From assembly GCF_041224595.1 (NCBI RefSeq), contig NZ_JBGFGN010000157.1:248001-312000 (forward strand): a stretch of 64,000 nucleotides of DNA. The letters are read 5' to 3'. The translations under genes were made by a program, and so were the position numbers. Below the pieces are notes generated by a model that did not search any database, was not told the DNA's origin, and saw nothing but the letters and a program-made list of their open reading frames with translations. This stretch comes from Donghicola sp041224595. Lineage in GTDB: Bacteria; Pseudomonadota; Alphaproteobacteria; Rhodobacterales; Rhodobacteraceae. Shown here one piece after another: positions 41,876 to 51,278 of the stretch; positions within the stretch are counted from its first letter, which is position 1; each line of letters begins with the position of its first letter.

Positions 41876-43210
41876 TTACCAGTTATCCTTGAACCATTTC
41901 ATCGCGCGCTGCAATGATCGGGCGGGGTATCTTTCGACCGGCATGTCGAAATCCCACCATTCGTCCTGTGGATGCGCCGCAAAGCAGCATAGTCCCACCG
42001 CGCTCGCAAAGCCCGGCCCCGTCGCGGCCTGAGGAAGTCCATGAACGCGCAGAGGTCGACCCAGCCGCACTTGCTGCCCTAATATCTTACTGGCAAGCCC
42101 GTCAAGGCCGGGAATCTGGCTTCCGCCCCCTGTCAGGACGATCTGCTGGCTTGGCATGTGATCAAAGCCCGCAGCATCCAAGCGCGCACGCACTTCTTCG
42201 AGGATTTCCTCGACGCGGGGGCGCATAATTCCGATCAATTCGGTACGGCTGACCGTGCGACGATCGTGCTCCCAATCGCCGGAGTCGCCATCCAGATCGA
42301 TCAATTCGCGGTCGTCCATACCTGTCGCGTAGACACCGCCATAAAAGGTCTTGATCCGTTCTGCCGTGGTCATCGGCACCTGCAGCCCCATCGAGATGTC
42401 ACTGGTCACGTGATCGCCGCCCATGCGGACCGTGTCAGCGTAAATCATGTGCTTGCGCATAAAGATCGAAAGGCCAGTCGTCCCGCCTCCCAAGTCGATG
42501 CACGCCGCACCTAGCTCTTTTTCGTCTTCGATCAGGGCAGACGTGCCTGAAACGTAAGCGGAGCTTGCCACACCTGCCAGTTCCAGATCGCAACGTTTGA
42601 TGCAGTATGCCAGATTCTGGATCACGCTGGCATCAACAGTGAGCATGTGCATATCACAGCTGAGTGTGTTGCCGATCTGGCCACGCGGATCATTCAAACC
42701 CGAACGGTGGTCCAGAGCAAAGTTCACCGGCTGCGCATGAAGCACTTCGCGTCCAGCGCCGTATTCCGGAACATCGCAGGACGCCAGAACACATCCGATA
42801 TCCTCTTCGGTGACCTGCTGACCATCCAACTCGACCGCCCCGGCCAGACCGTAACTGCGGGGACGTGCGCCGGAAAACGTCGCGATGACATGATCCACGC
42901 GCACACCCGCCATCCTTTGAGCCGCCTGGACGACAGTACGGATTGCCCGCTCTGTCTCGGCCATGGCGTCAATCTCGCCAAACCGCACCCCGCGCGACCG
43001 AGTGGTCGCGGCACCGACGACGCGAAAACCCGCCTGCCCCGCCATGGACCCGATATCCTCGCCTTCGACAAAGGCATCTGTGCGATCAAACCGCAGCACC
43101 AGACACGCGATCTTCGAAGTTCCAACGTCCAGAATGGCGATCACGCCACGCTGTAGTGCTGCCTTCCGTAGTCCGCGCATGGCGCGCTGTGTTTCGTAAA
43201 GCTCGATCAT
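41876..43210 (-). CDS. ftsA: Cell division protein FtsA
   Basis: A 444-residue actin-like protein that tethers FtsZ to the membrane. The phosphate-1 motif VIAILDVGTSKIACLVLRFD is near residue 25. The phosphate-2 region GAACIDLGGGTTGLSIF lies near 230, and QQIVLTGGGSQIPGLDGLA near 380. The last residues (SLQRAMKWFKDNW) form the amphipathic membrane-targeting helix. The ATG at 43210 is preferred to the in-frame TTG at 43219, which lies within the ftsQ stop region. It starts 5 nt after ftsQ. Confidence 0.96.
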   Translation of the reverse strand: MIELYETQRAMRGLRKAALQRGVIAILDVGTSKIACLVLRFDRTDAFVEGEDIGSMAGQAGFRVVGAATTRSRGVRFGEIDAMAETERAIRTVVQAAQRMAGVRVDHVIATFSGARPRSYGLAGAVELDGQQVTEEDIGCVLASCDVPEYGAGREVLHAQPVNFALDHRSGLNDPRGQIGNTLSCDMHMLTVDASVIQNLAYCIKRCDLELAGVASSAYVSGTSALIEDEKELGAACIDLGGGTTGLSIFMRKHMIYADTVRMGGDHVTSDISMGLQVPMTTAERIKTFYGGVYATGMDDRELIDLDGDSGDWEHDRRTVSRTELIGIMRPRVEEILEEVRARLDAAGFDHMPSQQIVLTGGGSQIPGLDGLASKILGQQVRLGRPLRVHGLPQAATGPGFASAVGLCCFAAHPQDEWWDFDMPVERYPARSLQRAMKWFKDNW

Positions 43211-43215
43211 CTGCC

Positions 43216-44082
43216 TCAATCCTCAGCTTCATACCCCCGGACGCGTAGCAATTCTTTTTGTGCTATCTTGGTCATCCGGATTGTCGGCCTGTCGGCCAGT
43301 CTCATGTCCACGACCGAAACGTCGCGGGCCAGAAGTTCTTTTGCCTGTTCTAATGCGATCACGCGTTCCAAGGCGCGGACGGCACCTTGCTCTGGCAACA
43401 GGATGCGCTGATCACGGTCCAGCACCAGGTCCCAGCGGCGGTTGCTGACGCGCACAATCCCGCGCACCCGCTCACGGATCGGGGTGGCCGCAGCGATCAA
43501 GTCCAACGCTTGGGTTACATTCTTCTTTGCGCCCTCTCCCACGATCAGCGGCAGATCGGGGCGTTCAATACGAGCGCTCAGTTTATCGGCACGAACACCA
43601 AAGGCATCAATCACTTCGACCCCCTCTGGACCGCGCCAAAGTGCGACGGGCACGCGTTCGTCCACAGCAACCTGCAAAACACCTCCGGTGCGGATCTGCA
43701 AGGAGACGTCTTTGACAGCATCAATCTCACGGATCTGGTCGCGCAGAGCGCCAAGATTCAGATCGAAAGAACTCAATGGAAAAGTTGCGGGCAAAAGGTC
43801 TTCGATAGCCTTTTGCGTTTTCTCGTTGGCGCCCTCGACAGCCAGAGTCTGAACCATGAATTCGGGGCGTTCTTGGAAGTCGCGCTTCACCGCTTCGATG
43901 CTTGCGAACAAATCGCTGCGGCGCTGTTCGTTGCCCAAATAGGTCGCTGCTGCCAGGGCCACCACCATCACAGGCAGCCCCATGCGCAGCCCCATGCGGA
44001 AGCTGGGGGTCAGCCACATGCGTTGGACCTTATAGGCCCAACGACTAGGAGCAGGATCAGCGCGGCGGGTCATCTGTTGCAC
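43216..44082 (-). CDS. ftsQ: Cell division protein FtsQ
   Basis: A 288-residue bitopic division protein that links early and late divisome proteins. A basic cytoplasmic N-terminus (TRRADPAPSRWAYKVQR) precedes one membrane helix (LPVMVVALAAATYLG). The POTRA domain follows (FMVQTLAVEGANEKTQKAIE), then the beta domain (VALWRGPEGVEVIDAFG). The GTG at 44082 has GGAGGA 6 nt upstream and gives a homologue-like N-terminus; the ATG at 44073, in an ATGA overlap with ddl, is the alternative. Either way it overlaps the end of ddl. Confidence 0.93.
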   Translation of the reverse strand: MQQMTRRADPAPSRWAYKVQRMWLTPSFRMGLRMGLPVMVVALAAATYLGNEQRRSDLFASIEAVKRDFQERPEFMVQTLAVEGANEKTQKAIEDLLPATFPLSSFDLNLGALRDQIREIDAVKDVSLQIRTGGVLQVAVDERVPVALWRGPEGVEVIDAFGVRADKLSARIERPDLPLIVGEGAKKNVTQALDLIAAATPIRERVRGIVRVSNRRWDLVLDRDQRILLPEQGAVRALERVIALEQAKELLARDVSVVDMRLADRPTIRMTKIAQKELLRVRGYEAED

Positions 44083-45014
44083 GACGCGTCCTCCACCAGC
44101 CAGCGGCACAGCGCACCAAAGCTCATGCCTGCGAAACCCGCTTGTTCCGGACTTAGCGAGGTGGGTGTCATGCCGGGCTGGGTGTTGGTCTCGAGCAGGA
44201 TCAAACCATCAATCCCGCGGCTCTCGTCCCAGCGGAAATCGGTGCGGCTCATGCCGCGGCAGCCAAGTGCATTATGCGCGCGGACCGCATAGTCATAACA
44301 CGCATCGCGGATGTCGTCTGGAATATCGGCGGGGATCACGTGGCGCGATCCGCCCACTTCGTACTTGGCGCTATAATCGTACCAGCCGTCGGTTAGAATG
44401 TCGGTCACGGCCAAGGGACGATCCCCTAGCACAGTGGTCGTCAACTCGCGGCCCGGCGCATACGTCTCGACCATCACGGTCTCGGGCATTTCGTCGGACA
44501 GTTGCGGCGGCGTGTTCGCGCCATCCATCACCAGATAGACGCCGACGCTGGACCCTTCGTTGTTGGGCTTCACCACATAGGGCGCGGGCATCACGTGACG
44601 GGTGCCTACTTCGTCACGGCTGGCCAGAACGCTTTCGACAATCGGCAGACCGGCGGCGCGGTACACATCCTTGCTACGGGCTTTGTCCATGGCAAGCGAA
44701 GACGCCAGAACGCCGGAATGTGTGTAGGGGATGCCCATCCACTCTAGGATACCTTGGACGCAACCATCCTCGCCCCACCGACCGTGGAGCGCGTTGAACA
44801 CAACGTCAGGGCGAATCTGTGCAAGGCGTGCGGGCAGGTCGGGACCAGCGTCCAATTCGACCACTTGGAATCCTTCGTCCCGAAGTGCAGCGGCGCACTC
44901 TTTTCCACTGGATAACGACACCTCGCGCTCTGCGGAGGGGCCGCCCAATAGGACCGCTACAGTCGGGTGAGCCCTGCTCGACATCACCGCTTCTGCCTCT
45001 GTATTCTCGGCCAT
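44070..45014 (-). CDS. ddl: D-alanine--D-alanine ligase
   Basis: A 314-residue ATP-grasp ligase that makes the D-Ala-D-Ala end of the peptidoglycan stem peptide. VAVLLGGPSAEREVSLSSGK (from about 18), HGRWGEDGCVQGILEWMGIP, YVVKPNNEGSSVGVYLV and LLETNTQPGMTPTSLSP are diagnostic. The start could be 45014 (MAENTEAEAV...) or the ATG at 44984 (MSSRAHPTVAV...). The second is nearer to typical N-termini, but both have only moderate ribosome binding sites. It is part of the murB-ddl-ftsQ run. Confidence 0.95.
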   Translation of the reverse strand: MAENTEAEAVMSSRAHPTVAVLLGGPSAEREVSLSSGKECAAALRDEGFQVVELDAGPDLPARLAQIRPDVVFNALHGRWGEDGCVQGILEWMGIPYTHSGVLASSLAMDKARSKDVYRAAGLPIVESVLASRDEVGTRHVMPAPYVVKPNNEGSSVGVYLVMDGANTPPQLSDEMPETVMVETYAPGRELTTTVLGDRPLAVTDILTDGWYDYSAKYEVGGSRHVIPADIPDDIRDACYDYAVRAHNALGCRGMSRTDFRWDESRGIDGLILLETNTQPGMTPTSLSPEQAGFAGMSFGALCRWLVEDASCNR

Positions 45015-45110
45015 TTTGGCCTGTTTTTATCTACTGGTAGCACAAGAGCCCAAAAACTCTCAGAATGCCACAGATTTTTAGTTAATTTATCTTACAAATC
45101 TTGGCTGTGA

Positions 45111-46028
45111 CTAAGTTTCGTCACCAACTCGGATCACTTCCCATTCTAGCTCTAAACCGCTCGATTGGAAAACGCTTTTTCGGACAAGCTCGCCTAACCT
45201 TTCGAGATCAGACGCCGTCGCATTGCCTGTATTCACTAGAAAGTTCGAATGCTTCGGACTCATTTGCGCGCCACCCACGGTTGCGCCACGCATCCCTGCA
45301 TCGTCAATGAGTTTCCATGCTTTCAGGTCGTGCACATCGTCGGCGCGGCCCGTGCTAGAAAAGCCGGCAGGATTGCGGAAAGTACTGCCCGCAGTGCGAT
45401 CTTTTGTTGGTTGCGTCGCATCCCGCTTGGCCAACTGATCCGCCATTTTTTGCTCTAGCTCCTCAGGATCACCGGCGGGGGCCTCGAACACCGCCTCAGT
45501 CAAAACCCACCCTTCGGGTAAGTGACTGTGACGATATCCGAATTGTAGATCTTCGGGGTTCAGAGTGACCACTTCACCATCGCGTGAGACAGCCTGCGCG
45601 GATACCAGATGGTCTGCGACATAGGTGCCATAGCAACCAGCGTTCATGCGAATTGCACCGCCGATTGACCCCGGAATTGTCCGCAAAAATGTCAGATCAA
45701 GGCCCGCTGCCGCCGCCTTGCGCGCCGCCATGGAATCGAGCATTGCCGCACCCACGGTTACACGATTGCCCTCTATACTCAGTCCGTTAAAGCCGCGTCC
45801 CATGCGGATCACCACCGCTCTGATTCCGCCATCACGAACGATCAGATTGGAACCAACACCCATAGGAAAGACTGACACATCCTTTGAGAGCGCCCTTAGA
45901 AAGGCACAGAGGTCCTCGAGATCAGCAGGTTGAAAGAACCAATCCGCAGCCCCACCGACACGTAACCATGTCAGGTCGGCCAGTGTCCGGTTGGGTGTCA
46001 AAGTGCCTCGCACCTCAGGCATCTGCAT
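45111..46028 (-). CDS. murB: UDP-N-acetylmuramate dehydrogenase
   Basis: A 305-residue FAD enzyme that reduces UDP-GlcNAc-enolpyruvate to UDP-MurNAc with NADPH. TWLRVGGAADWFFQP and MGVGSNLIVRDGGI bind FAD. SIGGAIRMNAGCYG is near residue 120, and the catalytic serine lies in AGSTFRNP near 220. MRGATVGGAQMSPKHSNFLV follows. GGAGG is 7 nt before the ATG at 46028. Its first codons overlap the end of the DUF2484 gene by 14 nt, so the two are translationally linked. Confidence 0.96.
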   Translation of the reverse strand: MQMPEVRGTLTPNRTLADLTWLRVGGAADWFFQPADLEDLCAFLRALSKDVSVFPMGVGSNLIVRDGGIRAVVIRMGRGFNGLSIEGNRVTVGAAMLDSMAARKAAAAGLDLTFLRTIPGSIGGAIRMNAGCYGTYVADHLVSAQAVSRDGEVVTLNPEDLQFGYRHSHLPEGWVLTEAVFEAPAGDPEELEQKMADQLAKRDATQPTKDRTAGSTFRNPAGFSSTGRADDVHDLKAWKLIDDAGMRGATVGGAQMSPKHSNFLVNTGNATASDLERLGELVRKSVFQSSGLELEWEVIRVGDET

Positions 46029-46287
46029 CGGGGGTCCTCCGTTTTCCGGTCAGCCAGCGCCACAGGTAGATCACCGGCCAGCGCAGGATTGACAGACCTG
46101 CTGCCAGAAACGCCAGAGCGATCCAAGGGCCATTTGTAAAAAACAAAGCGACGAGCATAGGAATGCCCGTCGCGATCAGCCCATATGCACAGAGCCACAG
46201 CTTTTGCCCCTTGAAGAGCATGGTCATCAGAGCGGCGCTCAGCACCCAGACGCATGCCGCGCCCATTCCCAGATCCGCGGCAGTCAT
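46015..46287 (-). CDS. DUF2484 family small membrane protein in the mur cluster
   Basis: A 90-residue inner-membrane protein with three hydrophobic helices (GMGAACVWVLSAALMTML, WLCAYGLIATGIPMLVALFF, WIALAFLAAGLSILRWPVIY) and a short basic tail. It lies between murC (16 nt away) and murB (14-nt overlap), the place DUF2484 takes in related genomes. No function is established. Its position inside the peptidoglycan operon suggests a role in envelope growth or in stabilising a Mur or division complex, which is inference. The ATG at 46287 is preferred over the TTG at 46290. Confidence 0.85.
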   Translation of the reverse strand: MTAADLGMGAACVWVLSAALMTMLFKGQKLWLCAYGLIATGIPMLVALFFTNGPWIALAFLAAGLSILRWPVIYLWRWLTGKRRTPDADA

Positions 46288-46302
46288 CAAGTGTCGCCCC
46301 TC

Positions 46303-47700
46303 TTAGTCGGCCAAACGGTTCGGCAGGTTATTTGCCCACGCGCTGATGGTCCCTGCCCCAAGGCACACGACCATATCACCGGGCTGGGTCTGCTCGCGCA
46401 CCAGACGCTCCAGATCCTCTTCGTTGTGCAGGGCGCGGGCGTGGCGGTGACCATGACGGATCAGACCCGCGACCAGATCATCTCGGCTCGCGCCTTCGAT
46501 GGGCGCTTCGCCAGCCGCAAAGACTTCGCCAATCGCAACGACATCCGCATCGTTAAAGCAGCTACAGAAATCATCGAATAGGCTGTGCAGTCGACTGTAG
46601 CGATGCGGCTGGTGCACAGCGATCACGCGGCCCGTGGTCGCCTGACGCGCGGCCTTGAGGACAGCGGCAATCTCAACAGGGTGGTGACCGTAATCGTCGA
46701 TGATTGTGACCCCGTTGACTTCACCAACCTTGGTAAAGCGGCGATTCACACCGCCAAAATTGGCCAGCGCCTCGCGGATTTCCTCGATCTTCATGCCCAG
46801 ATGGCGAGACACGGCGACCGCAGACAAGGCGTTAGAGACGTTGTGATCACCCGGCATGGGCAGCGTGCAGCCCTCGATTGTCATGTCTTCTTGTTGCAGC
46901 CGGATGTCGAAGTGGGCGACACCGGCCTCATAGCGCAGATTGATCGCGCGGACGTCCGCTTGGGCGTTAAAGCCATAGGTGGTCACGCGGCGGTCGGTGA
47001 TTTTGCCCACCAGCGCCTGAACTTCCGGGTGGTCAGTGCAGCAAACCGCTAGACCGTAGAACGGGATATTGGACACGAACTGGTAGAAGCCTTCGCGCAG
47101 GGTGTCGAAATCGCCCCAATGCTCCATGTGCTCGGGGTCGATGTTCGTGACAATGGCGATGGTCGCGGGCAAACGATTAAAGGTGCCGTCGCTCTCGTCT
47201 GCTTCGACGACCATCCACTCGCCCTGACCCATGCGGGCATTCGAGCCATAGGCGTGGATGATGCCGCCGTTGATCACGGTGGGGTCGATCCCACCAGCAA
47301 CCAACAATTCAGCGACCATCGTGGTCGTGGTAGTTTTGCCGTGGGTGCCCGCAATCGCGATGTTCGACTTCAACCGCATCAGTTCGGCCAGCATCTCGGC
47401 GCGGCGCACAACAGGCAGACCGCGGCGGCGCGCTTCGTCCAGCTCCGGGTTGCCCGGCTTGATCGCAGAAGAGATCACAACGACCTCGGCCCCTTCCAGA
47501 TTCTGGGCCCGCTGGCCTTCGAAAATGGTCGCGCCCATGCCCGCCAGACGATCGGTGATCTTGCTGGTTTTCTGGTCAGAGCCCTGAACGGTGTAGCCGT
47601 GGTTGATCAGAACCTCGGCAATCCCCGACATCCCGATCCCGCCGATCCCGACGAAATGAATGGGGCCAACATCGGTGGGTAGCTTGGTCGCAGCGTTCAT
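46303..47700 (-). CDS. murC: UDP-N-acetylmuramate--L-alanine ligase
   Basis: A 465-residue Mur ligase that adds L-alanine to UDP-MurNAc. The N-terminal IHFVGIGGIGMSGIAEVL binds the UDP part. The ATP loop IAGTHGKTTTTTMVAEL is near residue 118, VVEADESDGTFNRLPA near 178, HPVEIAAVLKAAR near 360 and HQPHRYSRLHSLFDDF near 380. Length matches the family. The start ATG at 47700 has only GAAAGA upstream. It is 19 nt downstream of murG on the same strand. Confidence 0.97.
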   Translation of the reverse strand: MNAATKLPTDVGPIHFVGIGGIGMSGIAEVLINHGYTVQGSDQKTSKITDRLAGMGATIFEGQRAQNLEGAEVVVISSAIKPGNPELDEARRRGLPVVRRAEMLAELMRLKSNIAIAGTHGKTTTTTMVAELLVAGGIDPTVINGGIIHAYGSNARMGQGEWMVVEADESDGTFNRLPATIAIVTNIDPEHMEHWGDFDTLREGFYQFVSNIPFYGLAVCCTDHPEVQALVGKITDRRVTTYGFNAQADVRAINLRYEAGVAHFDIRLQQEDMTIEGCTLPMPGDHNVSNALSAVAVSRHLGMKIEEIREALANFGGVNRRFTKVGEVNGVTIIDDYGHHPVEIAAVLKAARQATTGRVIAVHQPHRYSRLHSLFDDFCSCFNDADVVAIGEVFAAGEAPIEGASRDDLVAGLIRHGHRHARALHNEEDLERLVREQTQPGDMVVCLGAGTISAWANNLPNRLAD

Positions 47701-47719
47701 GGTAGAAGGTCTTTCTTCG

Positions 47720-48805
47720 TCAGGAGTGTGCCAGCTCTTCGACCAGCGCGACAAGGCGCTCGGTCGCGTCGGGGCGGCCAATGGACAGGGCAGCTTGGGC
47801 CATGTCATGGGCCCGCGAAGGCTGTGTCAAAATATCGGTGATAGATGTGGCAACGGCGTCCACAATGAATTCGTTTTCGGACAGGACGACAGCGCCACCA
47901 GCCTCGACCACGCCGCGCGCATTTGCTGTCTGGTGATCGCCCGTAGCCGCGGCAAAAGGCACAAGAATCGCTGGACGTCCGATCACGGTCACATCCGCAA
48001 CAGAAGACGCGCCAGAGCGGCTGATCACCAGCTGCGCGCGCTCCATGCGCTCGGGGACATCACTGAAAAAGGGCTGAACGTCGGCTGTGATACCCGCTTC
48101 TTGGTAAAACGCTTTGACGCGCGTTTCATCCTCGCCCCGCGCCTGATGGCTGACTGTGATCCGACCACGCAAATCGGCGGGCAATGCGGCAATCGCGGCA
48201 GGCACGACATCTGACAGAATGCGCGCACCTTGCGAGCCGCCGATCACCAAGAGACTGACGTCTCCTTCGGGCGCAACATAAGGCGCGGCAGCTTTGTCCA
48301 GAACGGCGCTGCGGACGGGGTTGCCGGTATAAATGCCTTCGACGCCCTCGGGCAGATCTGTCGGCCAGGTTCCACACGCCACCTTATTCACTTTGGCAGC
48401 AAATACCCGATTGACCCGCCCCAAGACACCATTCTGCTCGTGGATCATGCGCGGCAAGCTCATCCACGTGGCCGCCGAAATCGCAGGGATCGACGGGTAA
48501 CCGCCAAAACCGACAACGACCGCCGGCGTATCCTTGGCCATCGCGCTACGAGCCGACATGATCCCGCCAATAATCTTGAACGGCACGAGTAGCTTCGCCA
48601 GCGCCCCGCCACGCGCAAAGGTCGCGCTTTTGACTTCCTCAATCTGAACAGCGTCAGGGAACGCGCCCGTGTAGCGCGCGCCCCGCGCGTCGGTCGACAA
48701 CTTGACCCGCCATCCTTTTGCCAGCATCGCCTCGGCCAGTGCCTGAGCGGGGAACATGTGCCCGCCGGTTCCACCGGCAGCGATCAGCAAAAGTGGTTGG
48801 GTCAT
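47720..48805 (-). CDS. murG: UDP-GlcNAc transferase MurG (lipid II synthase)
   Basis: A 361-residue GT28 enzyme that adds GlcNAc to lipid I at the inner membrane. The first G-loop is IAAGGTGGHMFPAQALAEAM (from residue 8). The membrane-binding patch and second loop VVVGFGGYPSIPAI, then VIGGSQGARILSDVVP and the donor-site RSGASSVADVTVIGRPAILVP, are clear. Its ATG overlaps the ftsW stop as ATGA (48802-48805), so ftsW and murG are translationally coupled. Confidence 0.97.
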   Translation of the reverse strand: MTQPLLLIAAGGTGGHMFPAQALAEAMLAKGWRVKLSTDARGARYTGAFPDAVQIEEVKSATFARGGALAKLLVPFKIIGGIMSARSAMAKDTPAVVVGFGGYPSIPAISAATWMSLPRMIHEQNGVLGRVNRVFAAKVNKVACGTWPTDLPEGVEGIYTGNPVRSAVLDKAAAPYVAPEGDVSLLVIGGSQGARILSDVVPAAIAALPADLRGRITVSHQARGEDETRVKAFYQEAGITADVQPFFSDVPERMERAQLVISRSGASSVADVTVIGRPAILVPFAAATGDHQTANARGVVEAGGAVVLSENEFIVDAVATSITDILTQPSRAHDMAQAALSIGRPDATERLVALVEELAHS

Positions 48806-49971
48806 AGACGCCCTCGTCCTCGCAAAAGTTCACCGATTTGGCCCTGCGGCCGCTTGCGGGTAAACGCCAGAAGCATCCCGACTGCAATACCCATCGCGAT
48901 CAAAGAAGAGCCACCATAGCTGACGAACGGCAAAGTCATGCCTTTGGCGGGCAAAAGCCGCACAGCTACGCCCATATTGATCATCGCCTGCACACCGAAC
49001 GAACAAGCCAGACCCGTGCCAGCGAGGCGGATAAAGGGATCGCGTTCCTTGATCAGGCGGATCAGCGATCGGACCACAACCACGGAATAGAGCGCAATAA
49101 TCAGGCCCACCAGAACGAGCCCGTATTCTTCGGCTGCGACCGCAATGATGAAATCCGTATGTGCGTCCGGCAAAGACCATTTCACCTCCCCCTCACCCAC
49201 GCCAACGCCAAAGAACCCGCCCTCTCGGATCGCGTTGGTGGCATAACCCAACTGGGTACGCGGATCGACATCGGGGCTCAGGAAGCCGTCAATGCGGCGC
49301 GCGAAGTGCTGCGAATTGTGATAGCTGAAGATGCCGCCCAAGACGACCATCCCCGCGATGCCCGACAGCAGCAGCATCGGTGCGCCCGCCACAAAGTACA
49401 TTGTGCCCCACGCAAACAGGACCAGCGCCGACTGGCCGAAATCCGGCTGCAACGCCAGCAACAGCACGATAACACCTGTCAGGCCAAAGGAAATCAGCTT
49501 GCCCGGAGGGCCATTCATCTCTTGCCCTGCGGCCATCAACCACGCAGCGGTGACGATATACAGGGGCTTTAGGAATTCAGAGGGCTGGAACGACGCAAAG
49601 CCAAGCGAGTACCAGCGCACCGCACCTTTGCCGAAATCCGTGCCCAAAAAAGGCAGTAGCGCCAGTGCAATGAGCGACATAACAAACCCCAGCACCGCGT
49701 AACGTCGGATCACTTGGGGCGACATCATCGACACCACCATTGCGACCGTCAGCGCCACGCCGCCAAAGAACGCCTGACGCTGTACGTAGTAGAACGCGTC
49801 CAAGCCATTGCGCCCCGCGAGCGGCGGAGATGCTGCGAACCCCAGCAATAAACCGATACCGAACAGTGAAACGATGCAGCTCAGCGTCCACTTATCAACC
49901 GTGCGCCACCATCGCGGAAGGATAGGTTCGCCGGTTTGGACGCGTACTGCGCCATAGACCATTTCTGTCAT
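48802..49971 (-). CDS. ftsW: Peptidoglycan polymerase/division protein FtsW
   Basis: A 389-residue SEDS-family protein with about ten membrane helices that polymerises lipid II at the septum. The SEDS signature GFASFQPSEFLKPLYIVTAAW lies near residue 130. The large periplasmic loop includes NSQHFARRIDGFLSPDVDP, and the last helices carry KGMTLPFVSYGGSSLIAMGI. In many Rhodobacteraceae murE, murF, mraY and murD lie upstream, but here the cluster stops at ftsW and a divergent flavoprotein gene follows. Confidence 0.96.
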   Translation of the reverse strand: MTEMVYGAVRVQTGEPILPRWWRTVDKWTLSCIVSLFGIGLLLGFAASPPLAGRNGLDAFYYVQRQAFFGGVALTVAMVVSMMSPQVIRRYAVLGFVMSLIALALLPFLGTDFGKGAVRWYSLGFASFQPSEFLKPLYIVTAAWLMAAGQEMNGPPGKLISFGLTGVIVLLLALQPDFGQSALVLFAWGTMYFVAGAPMLLLSGIAGMVVLGGIFSYHNSQHFARRIDGFLSPDVDPRTQLGYATNAIREGGFFGVGVGEGEVKWSLPDAHTDFIIAVAAEEYGLVLVGLIIALYSVVVVRSLIRLIKERDPFIRLAGTGLACSFGVQAMINMGVAVRLLPAKGMTLPFVSYGGSSLIAMGIAVGMLLAFTRKRPQGQIGELLRGRGRL

Positions 49972-50096
49972 GGGATGACCTGCCGATTTACCTCTGCCCT
50001 GCCCCTTTGCGGGATCTGCAAGCGACTCTATCGTGAAACTTGCTTCATGGCCAGAGTCCTCTTGATTCCAAGGCGATTTCGCGACAATCCGCCGGT

Positions 50097-51278
50097 ATGA
50101 CCTATGACACGCTGATCCTCGGGGCCGGAGCGGCCGGAATGATGTGCGCCGCCCATTGTGGTGGGCGCGTACTGGTGATCGACCACGCCAAAGCCGCAGG
50201 AGAGAAGATCCGCATCTCTGGCGGTGGGCGCTGCAACTTTACCAACATGTATGCAGAACCTGCGAATTTCCTGAGCCAAAACCCGCATTTCTGCAAATCG
50301 GCGCTGGCCCGATATACCCAGTGGGACTTTGTGTCTTTGGTCGACAGCTACGGGATCAAGTGGCACGAGAAAACGCTCGGGCAGCTGTTTTGCGACAACA
50401 GCGCAAAGGACATCATCGCCATGCTGCGCGATCTGATGGACAAAGTGGGCGCGCAACTCTGGCTGGAAACAGTGGCCGAAAGCGTCACCCAAGCGGACGG
50501 GCTGTTCCACGCACGTCTTGTAAGGGGCGGCAAGCCTTTGACCGTGTCCGCGCGGCGGGTTGTGCTGGCGACGGGCGGCAAATCCATTCCCAAAATGGGC
50601 GCCACCGGCATTGCCTATCAGATCGCAGAAAGCTATGGCTTGAAGGTCACGGAGACCCGCCCTGCCCTCGTGCCGCTGACGTTCAGCGCGCAACCTTTTG
50701 CGCCGATCTCTGGCACCGCCATTCCGGGCCGTGTCCGCGCCGGAAACGGGTGCTTTGACGAGGCAGTGCTGTTTACACATCGCGGCCTGTCCGGCCCTGC
50801 GATCTTGCAGGCCTCATCCTATTGGACCGAAGGCGACAGCGTGCACCTGAACTTGTGCCCGGAAAACGACTGGATGGCGATTCTGCGGCAGGCTCGCAGC
50901 GATACCCCACGCCGCCAGATCGGCACAGCGCTGGCCGAACACCTGCCCAAGAAACTGGCACAGCATCTGGACGAGGCGTGGGGTCTACAGGACCAACTGG
51001 CCAACACCACGGACAAACGTCTATCCGAAGTGGCCGAGAAGCTGGCAGACTGGGAACTGACTCCCACAGGGTCCGAAGGCTACCGCACCGCCGAAGTCAC
51101 CCTTGGCGGGATCGACACGGATGAGCTGTCCTCAAAAACGATGGAGGCCAAGGATGTCCCTGGCCTCTATGCGATTGGGGAATGTGTGGACGTGACCGGC
51201 TGGCTTGGCGGCTACAATTTCCAGTGGGCGTGGTCCTCGGCGATGGCCTGCGCACAGGCCATCGCAGCGTCGGATTAA
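50097..51278 (+). CDS. BaiN/RdsA-type NAD(P)/FAD-dependent oxidoreductase
   Basis: A 393-residue HI0933-like flavoprotein. LILGAGAAGMMCAAHCG forms the N-terminal dinucleotide loop. KIRISGGGRCNFTNMYAEP (about 41) is the family signature. VVLATGGKSIPKMGATG, LFTHRGLSGPAILQAS and the C-terminal GLYAIGECVDVTGWLGGYNFQWAWSSG-like block (here ending AWSSAMACA) complete the FAD pocket. The substrate of the family is mostly unknown. The ATG at 50097 gives the usual N-terminus; its ribosome binding site is weak. The gene is divergent from ftsW and overlaps the convergent yciB by 4 nt. Confidence 0.92.
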   Translation: MTYDTLILGAGAAGMMCAAHCGGRVLVIDHAKAAGEKIRISGGGRCNFTNMYAEPANFLSQNPHFCKSALARYTQWDFVSLVDSYGIKWHEKTLGQLFCDNSAKDIIAMLRDLMDKVGAQLWLETVAESVTQADGLFHARLVRGGKPLTVSARRVVLATGGKSIPKMGATGIAYQIAESYGLKVTETRPALVPLTFSAQPFAPISGTAIPGRVRAGNGCFDEAVLFTHRGLSGPAILQASSYWTEGDSVHLNLCPENDWMAILRQARSDTPRRQIGTALAEHLPKKLAQHLDEAWGLQDQLANTTDKRLSEVAEKLADWELTPTGSEGYRTAEVTLGGIDTDELSSKTMEAKDVPGLYAIGECVDVTGWLGGYNFQWAWSSAMACAQAIAASD

